Shown: in pieces, positions 35,525 to 43,458 of the stretch
Position numbering within the stretch: the first letter of the stretch is position 1
Layout of the letters: each line of letters begins with the position of its first letter
Source: Clostridiales bacterium
Lineage (GTDB): Bacteria; Bacillota; Clostridia; Lachnospirales; Lachnospiraceae
Assembly: GCA_018365455.1 (NCBI GenBank)
Contig: JAGZJZ010000007.1
Span: 122,360-186,359 of the forward strand
Length of the DNA stretch: 64,000 nucleotides
Reading direction: 5' to 3'
Translations under genes and position numbers: made by a program
The notes under the pieces: generated by a model
The model's input: only the letters and a program-made list of their open reading frames with translations
What the model was told of the DNA's origin: nothing
The model's database searches: none

Positions 35525-36197
35525 AATGACAGAACGTCTTTATAATGGTTTGATTAAAGAAAATCCTACTTTTGTGCTGATGCTTGGTATGTGTCCGACT
35601 CTGGCGGTAACCACTTCTGCTATTAACGGTGTGGGTATGGGGCTGACCACGTTGGTTATTCTGGCAATGTCCAACCTGATCATTTCCGCACTCCGGAAAG
35701 TAATACCAAATGGTGTACGTGTGCCGGCGTTTATCGTAATTGTAGCTTCTTTTGTAACAATTGTTCAGTTTTTATTAGAGGCATATATTCCGTCTCTGTA
35801 TGACAGCCTGGGAATCTATATTCCCCTGATCGTTGTAAACTGTATTATACTGGGACGTGCGGAGTCTTATGCGTCTAAGTTCCCGGTGCTGCCGTCTTTA
35901 TTTGATGGAATCGGCATGGGGCTTGGATTTACCGTTGGTTTGACCTGTATTGGCGCTGTAAGGGAATTAATCGGCGCTGGACAGCTGTTTGGCTTTCAGA
36001 TTATGCCTTCCTCCTATGAACCAGTTACTATCTTTATCCTGGCACCTGGTGCCTTCCTGGTACTGGCTATGCTGACTGCGATACAGAATAAAGTAAAAAT
36101 CAACGCAGAAAAGAAGGGCAAAGTAACAAAGATTGGTTCCGGATGTACCGGTTCCTGTGATTCTTGCGGGAGCAGCTGTAAAGGAGGAGAAGCATAA
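35517..36197 (+). CDS. rnfE: Rnf complex subunit RnfE with Cys-rich tail
   Basis: A 226-residue membrane subunit of the RnfA/RnfE pair (NPTFVLMLGMCPTLAVTTSA, NCIILGRAE), which in Rnf holds an intramembrane iron centre. The C-terminus ends in a cysteine-rich tail, SGCTGSCDSCGSSCKGG, with four Cys after a basic linker. This could bind a metal or Fe-S centre on the cytoplasmic side. The tail is within the frame and just before the RBS for rnfA. Confidence 0.94.
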   Translation: MNKMTERLYNGLIKENPTFVLMLGMCPTLAVTTSAINGVGMGLTTLVILAMSNLIISALRKVIPNGVRVPAFIVIVASFVTIVQFLLEAYIPSLYDSLGIYIPLIVVNCIILGRAESYASKFPVLPSLFDGIGMGLGFTVGLTCIGAVRELIGAGQLFGFQIMPSSYEPVTIFILAPGAFLVLAMLTAIQNKVKINAEKKGKVTKIGSGCTGSCDSCGSSCKGGEA

Positions 36198-36772
36198 TGA
36201 AAGAATTAATCATGATTGGCATAGGCTCCGCCTTTATTAATAATGTAGTTTTGAGCCAGTTTTTGGGCTTATGTCCATTCCTGGGTGTTTCAAAAAAAGT
36301 TGGGACTGCAGCCGGAATGGGAGCAGCGGTTATATTTGTAATTACCATAGCATCCTTTATAACCGGACTGGTATATCAGTTTATACTGACACCTTTGAAT
36401 CTGACTTATCTGCAGACGATCGTATTTATTTTAGTAATTGCTGCACTGGTGCAGTTTGTGGAAATGTTTTTGAAAAAGTCAAGCCCAGGTCTCTATAATG
36501 CACTGGGAGTTTATCTGCCTTTGATCACAACAAACTGTGCAGTACTTGGTGTGGCACTTTTAAATGTTCAGAAATCTTATAACCTGTTGGAAGGTGTTGT
36601 AAACGGATTTGCTACGGCAGTTGGATTCTTCGTAGCAATCGTGCTTATGGCCGGTATTCGGGAAAAGACAGAGCATAATGACGTTTCACCTGCATTTCAA
36701 GGCTCCCCGATTGTATTGCTCACTGCGTGCCTGATGGCGATTGCCTTCTTTGGTTTCGCAGGATTGAAATAA
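36197..36772 (+). CDS. rnfA: Rnf complex subunit RnfA
   Basis: A 191-residue six-helix membrane protein, the inverted-topology partner of RnfE. The conserved NNVVLSQFLGLCPFLGVS and TTNCAVLGVALL blocks, with Cys residues that ligate the intramembrane iron centre, are present. It overlaps the rnfE stop by one base. Confidence 0.96.
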   Translation: MKELIMIGIGSAFINNVVLSQFLGLCPFLGVSKKVGTAAGMGAAVIFVITIASFITGLVYQFILTPLNLTYLQTIVFILVIAALVQFVEMFLKKSSPGLYNALGVYLPLITTNCAVLGVALLNVQKSYNLLEGVVNGFATAVGFFVAIVLMAGIREKTEHNDVSPAFQGSPIVLLTACLMAIAFFGFAGLK

Positions 36773-36787
36773 GGGGGGATGATAAGT

Positions 36788-37588
36788 ATGTTAACAGGAA
36801 TATTACTGGCGGCAGCAATTGTAGGAGGTACCGGTTTATTATTGGGACTCTTCCTGGGATTTGCCGGAAAGAAATTTAATGTAGAAGTAGACGAGAGAGA
36901 GCTTATGATCCGCGACGAACTGCCTGGTAATAACTGCGGCGGCTGCGGATATGCAGGCTGTGATGCTTTGGCGAAGGCGATTGCTTTGGGTGAAGCAGAA
37001 GTAGGGGCATGTCCGGTAGGCGGAGCGCCGGTAGCGGCAAAAATCGGAGAGATCATGGGCAAGGCAGCAGGAGACAGTAAGCGCATGAGCGCATTTGTAA
37101 AATGTGCAGGAACCTGTGAAAAGGTATCCAATGATTACGATTACTGCGGCGCACAGGACTGCGAAATGCTGGCATTTGTACCGGGAGGCGGCCCTAAGAG
37201 CTGTAATCACGGATGTCTGGGATTTGGAACCTGTGTAAAAGTTTGTCCTTTCGATGCCATCGCAATCGTTGACGGCATTGCAGTAGTGGATAAGGAAAGC
37301 TGTAAAGCATGCGGCAAATGTATTGCCCACTGTCCGAAACATCTGATTGAACTGGTTCCCTATGAAGCAAAACATCTTGTAAAATGTTCTTCCAGGGATA
37401 AAGGCAAGATTACGATGCAGTCTTGTAAAGCAGGATGTATCGGCTGTAAAAAATGTGAGAAAGAATGTCCTGCCGGAGCGATCACTGTAACAGATAATGT
37501 AGCCCATATTGATTATGAGAAATGTACCGGCTGCGGTATCTGCGCTGAAAAATGCCCGGTTAAGATCATAACAGGAAAACCAGCGTAA
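36788..37588 (+). CDS. rnfB: Rnf complex subunit RnfB
   Basis: The ferredoxin-interacting subunit, 266 residues. An N-terminal membrane helix is followed by the NCGGCGYAGC cluster motif and further Cys pairs (CAGTCEKVS, CGAQDCEM). Then come ferredoxin-type 4Fe-4S motifs: CLGFGTCVKVCP, CKACGKCIAHCP, CIGCKKCEKECP and CTGCGICAEKCP. ATG 36788 lies 9 nt after GGGGGG; the ATG at 36779 abuts the RBS. Last gene of the operon. Confidence 0.95.
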   Translation: MLTGILLAAAIVGGTGLLLGLFLGFAGKKFNVEVDERELMIRDELPGNNCGGCGYAGCDALAKAIALGEAEVGACPVGGAPVAAKIGEIMGKAAGDSKRMSAFVKCAGTCEKVSNDYDYCGAQDCEMLAFVPGGGPKSCNHGCLGFGTCVKVCPFDAIAIVDGIAVVDKESCKACGKCIAHCPKHLIELVPYEAKHLVKCSSRDKGKITMQSCKAGCIGCKKCEKECPAGAITVTDNVAHIDYEKCTGCGICAEKCPVKIITGKPA

Positions 37589-37611
37589 TGGCTGAGCCTG
37601 TCGTGAGGGTT

Positions 37612-37640
37612 AAAACCCCGCCCATAAAGGCGGGGTTTTT
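37612..37640 (+). terminator. terminator after the rnf operon
   Basis: Perfect 11-bp arms AAAACCCCGCC and GGCGGGGTTTT around CATAAA, then T. Strong and possibly bidirectional. Confidence 0.94.
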
Positions 37641-37706
37641 ATTCATGACAAGAAAGTTCGCGCAAGCGTGCTTTCTATCGTTTAAAGAAAAGCATGGAAC
37701 AAAAGG

Positions 37707-37735
37707 GTAACAGATCATGCTGTCTGAACTGTTAC
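37707..37735. repeat. dispersed hairpin repeat, family C copy 2
   Basis: GTAACAGATCA and TGAACTGTTAC around TGCTGTC. It is one base different from 17418-17446. It ends five bases before the AGGAGG of the AraC-type gene. Confidence 0.75.
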
Positions 37736-37753
37736 ACAAAAGGAGGAGTAGAA

Positions 37754-38740
37754 TTGCAGCAATCATTGATTAAGCGTCTGAAACCCGTCACAGAAGAGGA
37801 ACAGCGGATTTTAACCGGAGACAGGCATATCCAGAAGGAGATCTATACCACCGGCAGGGAATTCACGGTGGACAGCGCAAAGATGCTTGAAAAGGGAAGA
37901 TTGATCGATATTCGTACCCATACCAGGTTCATTGCTTTTCCCTCCCATAAGCATAATTATATTGAGATCATGTATATGTGCGCCGGGGAGACTTCCCATG
38001 TCATAAATGGAACCACCAAAGTTACGCTGAAAGAGGGGGATCTGCTTTTTATGAACCAGTTTTCCTCCCATGAGATATTGGCGGCAAAGGAAGAGGATAT
38101 CGGGATTAACTTTATTATTCTTCCAGAGTTTTTTGACGAGGTACTGCCCATGCTGACCAAGGGAAATGTACTTAGTAATTTTTTAGTGAGTACCCTGCGC
38201 AAAAATACAAATACGGCGGGATATCTGCATTATAAGGTAGCCCAGGTGCTGCCGATCCAGAATCTGATCGAAAATCTGGTGTGGTCCTTGCTGAATCATC
38301 AGCCAAATTACCGTCAGATTAACCAGACAACCATGGGATTGCTGTTTATGCAGCTGGTGAATGCAACAGATTGCATTGAAGCCGGTAATCAGGAGCAGCA
38401 TCAGGATTTATTTATCATGCAGGTATTAAAGTATATTGAAGAAAATTATAAAGTGGCAACACTGAGTGAGATTGCAGGAGAAATGAATCAGTCGGTTTCG
38501 AATATGAGCAAGCAGATTAAACATGCCACAGGTAGAACTTTTAAAGAACTGCTTCAGGAGAAGCGCCTTTCCCAGGCAGAACATCTGATTCGGGATACCA
38601 CAATTCCAATTACTGACATTATTTATTTGGTAGGATATGACAATACAAGCTATTTTCACCGTATTTTCAAGGAAAACTACCATATGAGCCCGAAAAGTTA
38701 TCGAAAAGCTATCGTTGACAACAGCGGTAATTCTTTATAG
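37754..38740 (+). CDS. AraC-family transcriptional regulator with cupin domain
   Basis: 328 residues: an N-terminal cupin ligand-binding domain (about 50-150; HKHNYIEIMYMCAGE, LKEGDLLFMNQ) and a C-terminal double HTH of AraC type (about 225-325; VGYDNTSYFHRIFKENY). The start is TTG at 37754, seven nt after AGGAGG; an upstream in-frame ATG at 37694 would be read through the family C hairpin. A sugar effector is likely by family. Target unknown; the rhaA gene lies 1.4 kb downstream beyond another gene. Confidence 0.88.
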   Translation: MQQSLIKRLKPVTEEEQRILTGDRHIQKEIYTTGREFTVDSAKMLEKGRLIDIRTHTRFIAFPSHKHNYIEIMYMCAGETSHVINGTTKVTLKEGDLLFMNQFSSHEILAAKEEDIGINFIILPEFFDEVLPMLTKGNVLSNFLVSTLRKNTNTAGYLHYKVAQVLPIQNLIENLVWSLLNHQPNYRQINQTTMGLLFMQLVNATDCIEAGNQEQHQDLFIMQVLKYIEENYKVATLSEIAGEMNQSVSNMSKQIKHATGRTFKELLQEKRLSQAEHLIRDTTIPITDIIYLVGYDNTSYFHRIFKENYHMSPKSYRKAIVDNSGNSL

Positions 38741-38804
38741 AATAGAGTAGAGCGTGAACTTAGACACGCTCCAGTAGTTGTTCCAGCAAAAGACAGGAGG
38801 GCAT

Positions 38805-39920
38805 ATGAATAAGAAAAAATCAGGGATTATCTGCTTACTGGTTCTGTTGATCTGTCTGTTGATTCCGATGACGGCTTCGGCAGCATCGAAGAAAAATGGA
38901 TGGTATCAGAAGGGCAGTAAATGGTACTATGCGAAAAATGGGAAAAATGAAACCGGTTGGAAGAAGTACCAGGGGAAAAAGTTTTATTTACAGAAAGATA
39001 AGAATGGCCGGATGGCAATCGGCTGGTGCAAGATAGGAAGCAAGTGGTATTATTTTGAACCGACAAAATCGCCGGTGGGTGCAATGCGGACCGGTTGGTT
39101 AAAGGTTGGCGGTAAGAAGTATTACCTGGGGAAAAAAGGTGTGATGTACACCGGAAAACGCAAGATCGGAAAAAAAAGATATCAGTTTGCAGTATCCGGA
39201 GAACTGGTTCGAGAGCTGAAAAAACCGCGGTGGAGAACCAACAGTAAAGGGAAATGGTACGATAATGGCGACGGTACATACCCTAAATTCACCTGGATGA
39301 CCATAGGCGGAAAACGGTACTATTTTGATAGAAAAGGATATGTTATTACCGGGTGGCAGGAGATAAACAGCAAGTATTATTACATGGGCACTGATGGAGC
39401 CATGCATGCAAATCAGTGGATTACCACCAATGGACGTAAGTTTTACGTACAGAGTGACGGTACCATGGCGACCAGTAAATGGGTTGGCAAAAAGTATGTA
39501 GGCGCAGACGGCTACTGGATTAAAAAATATAAGAGTAACAGTAACAATGGAAAAGACGGCTGGACAGGAGATAACAGTACAATCCGGTATACAAAGAATA
39601 AATCTGCAGTGGTGAACTGGAGATACTTTAAAAATGGCAGGGCACTGAAAGGATGGAATCTGATCGGTGGGAAATATTACTATTTTGGAAGTGACAGCTA
39701 TATGAGGATTGGCTGGTTAGACCGTGGTGGCTCCAGATATTTTATGAGTACTACAAAGTCTGGCAATATAGGTGCTGCGGTAAAGGGCTGGATGAATATA
39801 GACGGTAAGCGCTATTATTTCTTCCCAACTGGTAAAATGGCAAGAAACCAGACGCTTCTGGCTAGTGATAAGAAGTATTATACCTTTGATAATGATGGTG
39901 TTTGTGTGAAAGTTAGCTGA
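38805..39920 (+). CDS. secreted cell-wall-binding repeat protein
   Basis: 371 residues: a signal peptide (to about residue 27, TASA) followed almost entirely by aromatic/glycine repeats of the choline-binding/CW_binding type, such as GWYQKGSKWYYAKNG, GWCKIGSKWYYFEP and GWMNIDGKRYYF, roughly every 20-25 residues. No catalytic domain is visible, so it may act as a surface adhesin, scaffold or carbohydrate-binding protein. RBS AGGAGGG. Confidence 0.86.
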   Translation: MNKKKSGIICLLVLLICLLIPMTASAASKKNGWYQKGSKWYYAKNGKNETGWKKYQGKKFYLQKDKNGRMAIGWCKIGSKWYYFEPTKSPVGAMRTGWLKVGGKKYYLGKKGVMYTGKRKIGKKRYQFAVSGELVRELKKPRWRTNSKGKWYDNGDGTYPKFTWMTIGGKRYYFDRKGYVITGWQEINSKYYYMGTDGAMHANQWITTNGRKFYVQSDGTMATSKWVGKKYVGADGYWIKKYKSNSNNGKDGWTGDNSTIRYTKNKSAVVNWRYFKNGRALKGWNLIGGKYYYFGSDSYMRIGWLDRGGSRYFMSTTKSGNIGAAVKGWMNIDGKRYYFFPTGKMARNQTLLASDKKYYTFDNDGVCVKVS

Positions 39921-40010
39921 CGGTTGTTTCTTATCAGCAGGAACTATAATCGTAATCTTCGTGTGCATCATCAAATGGCACGATATACTGCAACTTCAAA
40001 ATTGGAAAAT

Positions 40011-40048
40011 AAGGACGTAAATTAGAAAAATTGCGTCCTTGTTTTTTT
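40011..40048 (+). terminator. terminator after the repeat protein
   Basis: AAGGACG and CGTCCTT arms around an AT-rich loop, followed by GTTTTTTT. Confidence 0.86.
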
Positions 40049-40101
40049 GCCCGGAAATAACTATAATGAAGAAAAATAACAAATGAAAGGCGGAAACACT
40101 T

Positions 40102-41367
40102 ATGTATAATGTTGAAAAAGGGTATGAAGCAGCAAAAGAATTTTATGCACAATATGGCATCGATGTAGATAAAGCAATTGAAATCGCAGACAAAACGCCA
40201 ATTTCCATGCATTGCTGGCAGGGAGATGATGTGGCTGGAACGGAAGTAAAAGAAGACAAGTCTCTTACAGGAGGAATTCAGGCTACCGGTAATTATCCTG
40301 GAAAAGCTACAAATGGTGAAGAGTTGAGAGCTGATATCGAAGAAGCTATGAAATTCATCCCGGGTGAATTGAAAGTCAATGTACACGCAAATTATCAGGA
40401 AGCTGACCATTTTGTAGACCGTAATGAGATTGAACCGGAGCATTTTGCGAAATGGGCTGACTGGGCTGTTGAAAAGGGATTGGGACTGGACTTTAACCCA
40501 ACTTATTTTGCTCATCCTAAGAGCACAGAAAAAGGAACTCTTTCCTGTGCAGATGAAGATATCCGTAAATTCTGGGTGGAACATGGTATTAAATGCCGTC
40601 AGATCGGTGAATATTTCTACAAGAAAACTGGAAAACCATGTGTCATTAATCACTGGACTCCAGATGGAGATAAAGAAGTTCCGGTTGATACATTAGGACC
40701 AAGACAGCGTCTGAAGAAGAGCTACGATGAAATCTTCGATGCTACAAAAGACGTTGAAGGTGTTATCGATGGTATTGAATCAAAGGTATTCGGTATCGGA
40801 GCAGAAAGCTATACAGTAGGCTCACATGAATTCTGTATGGGCTACGTAATGAATGCAAATAAAGACCATATCATTATGACTTTAGATGCGGGACATTATC
40901 ACCCAACAGAAACAGTTTCCGGAAAATTATCCAGTATCTATACGTTTGATAATTCCGTATTACTTCATGTAACACGCCCGGTACGCTGGGATTCCGATCA
41001 TGTTGTAGGATTTGATGATGAAACCAGAGCAATCTTTGAAGAACTGGTTCGTATGGATAAATTAAAAGATACATACGTTGCAACAGATTTCTTTGATGCA
41101 TCCATTAACCGTGTTGCTGCATGGGTAATTGGTCTTAGAAATACCAGAAAAGCAATGCTGGCAGCATTATTACAGCCGGTAGACCAGATGAAGGAAATGG
41201 AAGCGAACGGTGATGTAAGTGCAAGACTTGCATACAAAGAAGAATTCAAGGCTGCTCCATTTGCAATGGTTTGGGATTATTACTGTGCTAAGAAAAATGC
41301 AGGAACCGGATTAGAGTGGTTAAAAGAAGTAAAGCAGTATGAAAATGATGTGTTATTAAAAAGATAA
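40102..41367 (+). CDS. rhaA: L-rhamnose isomerase
   Basis: Interconverts L-rhamnose and L-rhamnulose. The 421-residue sequence shows RhaA blocks throughout: SMHCWQGDDVAG, GLDFNPTYFAHPKS, CVINHWTPDGDKEVP and LDAGHYHPTE (metal-binding Asp and His). The rest of the pathway (rhaB, rhaD, transporter) is not in the window, so it stands alone here. RBS AAGGCGG. Confidence 0.95.
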   Translation: MYNVEKGYEAAKEFYAQYGIDVDKAIEIADKTPISMHCWQGDDVAGTEVKEDKSLTGGIQATGNYPGKATNGEELRADIEEAMKFIPGELKVNVHANYQEADHFVDRNEIEPEHFAKWADWAVEKGLGLDFNPTYFAHPKSTEKGTLSCADEDIRKFWVEHGIKCRQIGEYFYKKTGKPCVINHWTPDGDKEVPVDTLGPRQRLKKSYDEIFDATKDVEGVIDGIESKVFGIGAESYTVGSHEFCMGYVMNANKDHIIMTLDAGHYHPTETVSGKLSSIYTFDNSVLLHVTRPVRWDSDHVVGFDDETRAIFEELVRMDKLKDTYVATDFFDASINRVAAWVIGLRNTRKAMLAALLQPVDQMKEMEANGDVSARLAYKEEFKAAPFAMVWDYYCAKKNAGTGLEWLKEVKQYENDVLLKR

Positions 41368-41414
41368 AAGAGAAAGCAATAAAAGGAATATATTAAAATA
41401 AATATATTAGAAGA

Positions 41415-41452
41415 AGGGCTGTTACACTGCAGAAGTGTGCGGCTCTTTTTTT
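41415..41452 (+). terminator. terminator after rhaA
   Basis: An imperfect stem of about 12 pairs including ACACT/AGTGT around GCAG, followed by TTTTTTT. Confidence 0.82.
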
Positions 41453-41476
41453 GCGTAAAAAATAAATGAATTCCTC

Positions 41477-41505
41477 TTGACATTATTAGAAAAGTGTACT
41501 ATATT
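41477..41505 (+). promoter_or_regulatory. promoter of the GntR-ABC operon
   Basis: TTGACA (41477-41482), 17-bp spacer, TATATT (41500-41505). The -10 lies within the nested palindrome. Confidence 0.85.
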
Positions 41506-41528
41506 GTACTTGTACAATAAGTACACTT
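41492..41528 (+). promoter_or_regulatory. nested palindromic operator
   Basis: Outer arms AAGTGTACT (41492-41500) and AGTACACTT (41520-41528) enclose a second perfect palindrome ATTGTAC-TT-GTACAAT (41503-41518). They cover the -10 and the likely start of transcription, a position for repression by the GntR protein encoded just downstream. Confidence 0.78.
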
Positions 41529-41560
41529 AAGTACGCCGGATGATACTTGGAGGTTAGAAT

Positions 41561-41944
41561 GTGGAGATAATTATTAGCAACAATAAGAGTAAACCCATTT
41601 ATGAGCAGATAACATCTCAGATTAAAGCTGCCATAATGAGCGGAGAAATGCAGCCCGGAGAAATGCTTCCATCTATGCGGGCGCTGGCGAAGTCTTTACA
41701 TATCAGTGTGATTACAGCACAGAAGGCTTATGAAGACCTGCAGCGGGATGGTTTTATTGAAACGGTAACAGGCAGGGGAACTTTTGTAGCTGACACTAAT
41801 AAAGACTTTTTTCAGGAAGAGAAGCTGCGTAATGCGGAAGAAAAACTGCAGGAAGCAGCGGAAATAGGAAGAAGCAGTGGGATCAGTCTGAAAAAGCTGA
41901 TAGAGCTTTTGACCATATTTTATGAGGACGAGGAGGATATGTGA
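41561..41944 (+). CDS. GntR-family regulator, YtrA type
   Basis: A 127-residue regulator with an N-terminal winged HTH (KPIYEQITSQIKAAI, LPSMRALAKSLHISVITAQKAYEDLQRDG, GRGTFVA) and a short C-terminal dimerisation tail in place of a large effector domain, the YtrA pattern. Such regulators control adjacent ABC transporters in response to cell-envelope antibiotics. The start is GTG at 41561 after TTGGAGG; an ATG two bases earlier runs to an immediate stop. Its stop overlaps the ATPase start. Confidence 0.92.
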   Translation: MEIIISNNKSKPIYEQITSQIKAAIMSGEMQPGEMLPSMRALAKSLHISVITAQKAYEDLQRDGFIETVTGRGTFVADTNKDFFQEEKLRNAEEKLQEAAEIGRSSGISLKKLIELLTIFYEDEEDM

Positions 41945-42804
41945 TGGATTATATTTTAGAAGTGAAGGACCTGGAGAAAAAATATAAGGATTTTACTTTG
42001 GATAAAATCAGTTTTTCAATTCCCTCAGGCACAATTGTTGGTTTGATTGGTGAAAATGGAGCGGGAAAGAGTACCACGATTAATGCTATTTTAAATTTAA
42101 TTAAAAAAGATGGCGGAGAAATAAAGGTTTTAGGAAAAGAAATGACGGACAGTGATACAAGGATGCGCAACGAAATCGGGGTTGTATTTGACGGAAATAA
42201 CTTTTATGATACGCTGACTCCAAGAAAAATTGGAAATATTATGGCAAAGGTATATTCGAACTGGGATATGAGCTGTTTTGAGGATTATCTGAAGAGATTT
42301 CAGCTTCCTGTAAGTAAGGAAATAAAGCAATTTTCTAAGGGGATGAAAATGAAGTTTACCATTGCAGTGGCACTGTCCCATAATCCCAGGCTTTTGATTC
42401 TGGATGAGGCAACCAGCGGACTGGATCCCATTGTGAGAGATGAAGTGCTGGATATTTTTCTTGATTTTGTACAGGATGAGACTCATGCGGTCCTGGTTTC
42501 TTCCCACATTACCAGCGATCTGGAGAAGATAGCAGATTATATTACCTTTATTCATAAAGGCAAACTGATATTTTCTCTTTCCAAAGACGAACTTATTTAT
42601 AATTATGGAATTATTAAATGCGGCAGGGAACAGTTTATGAAGATGGAAAGCGATGACATTATTACCTACCGGAAAAAAGATTATGAGTATGAGATTCTGG
42701 TATCGGATAAAACAAGAATGGAACGGAAATATAAGAACTGTCTTATGAATGATGTTACCATCGATGATATTATGCTTCTGTATGTGAAAGGAGAAAAGGT
42801 ATGA
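41944..42804 (+). CDS. ABC transporter ATP-binding protein
   Basis: A 286-residue ATPase: Walker A GENGAGKST, signature region QFSKGMKMK (a degenerate LSGGQ with Ser-Lys-Gly, common in this subfamily), Walker B LLILDEATSGLD, and the switch His in VSSHITSD. It pairs with the permease that overlaps it by 4 bp. The GntR-ATPase-permease order matches YtrABC-like envelope-stress exporters. The ATG overlaps the regulator stop; a GTG three bases earlier is possible. Confidence 0.92.
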   Translation: MDYILEVKDLEKKYKDFTLDKISFSIPSGTIVGLIGENGAGKSTTINAILNLIKKDGGEIKVLGKEMTDSDTRMRNEIGVVFDGNNFYDTLTPRKIGNIMAKVYSNWDMSCFEDYLKRFQLPVSKEIKQFSKGMKMKFTIAVALSHNPRLLILDEATSGLDPIVRDEVLDIFLDFVQDETHAVLVSSHITSDLEKIADYITFIHKGKLIFSLSKDELIYNYGIIKCGREQFMKMESDDIITYRKKDYEYEILVSDKTRMERKYKNCLMNDVTIDDIMLLYVKGEKV

Positions 42805-43436
42805 GAGGATTAATATTAAAAGACCTGTATAATATAGGACATAATGCAAAGATGATGGTGATGATGCTGGCGGCTATGGCTGTATTACTGGTACCTACAA
42901 ATGGTGTCATCAGTTTTATGGGCATATGCGTGATTGCTTGCAGCATGATGCTGATTACCACAATCAGTTTTGATGATTTATCAAAGTGGAACCGGTACGC
43001 ACTGATTATGCCGGTATCCCGCAGAGATGTTGTAAAAAGTAAATATATGGTATTGATTATTTTCTCTCTGGTCGGCTGCGGTGTAGGTATTGTTATATGC
43101 AGCATAGGCAGTATTATTTTAAAGGATTTTAATCTGGCTGATATTTTGGGGGCATCCCTGGGGTGTCTGGGTATTGCATTTGTATTTGGAAGTATTATAC
43201 TGCCCCTTCTCTATAAATTCGGAGCGGAGAAAGCCAGAATGCTGATGATTGTGTGCTTCCTGATTCCCACCGCGGTTGTTTACTTCGTTGCATATTTTTA
43301 TAAAAATACCGGGCTGCCGATGCCGGGAGAGACCTCAATAATAATAGCGATCGTATCGCTTCCGGTTTTATGCATTCTGTTCATGTATATCTCTTACCGG
43401 ATCAGCCTGAAAATTTTTCAAAATCAGGAAATGTAA
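42801..43436 (+). CDS. ABC-2 type transporter permease
   Basis: A 211-residue membrane protein with about six helices in the ABC-2 pattern (RGLILKDLYNIGHN at the N-terminus, then paired hydrophobic segments; PVSRRDVVKSKY between helices 2 and 3). It overlaps the ATPase gene by 4 bp. Substrate unknown. It converges on apbE, whose stop lies 22 bp away. Confidence 0.86.
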   Translation: MRGLILKDLYNIGHNAKMMVMMLAAMAVLLVPTNGVISFMGICVIACSMMLITTISFDDLSKWNRYALIMPVSRRDVVKSKYMVLIIFSLVGCGVGIVICSIGSIILKDFNLADILGASLGCLGIAFVFGSIILPLLYKFGAEKARMLMIVCFLIPTAVVYFVAYFYKNTGLPMPGETSIIIAIVSLPVLCILFMYISYRISLKIFQNQEM

Positions 43437-43458
43437 TCTGTAGTGATTGTTTTCCGGA

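Noticed and set aside
36839..37507. 222-codon minus-strand open frame across rnfB
   Set aside because: Antisense shadow; rnfB on the plus strand has a full set of Fe-S motifs.
39934..40653. 239-codon minus-strand open frame across the rhaA start
   Set aside because: Antisense shadow of rhaA and of its upstream terminator; no RBS or family match.
37754..41367. AraC-type gene as the rhamnose regulator of rhaA
   Set aside because: A repeat-protein gene and a terminator lie between, and no other rhamnose genes are present; the link cannot be supported.
42130..42849. 239-codon minus-strand open frame across the ABC ATPase gene
   Set aside because: Antisense shadow with no RBS; Walker motifs are intact on the plus strand.
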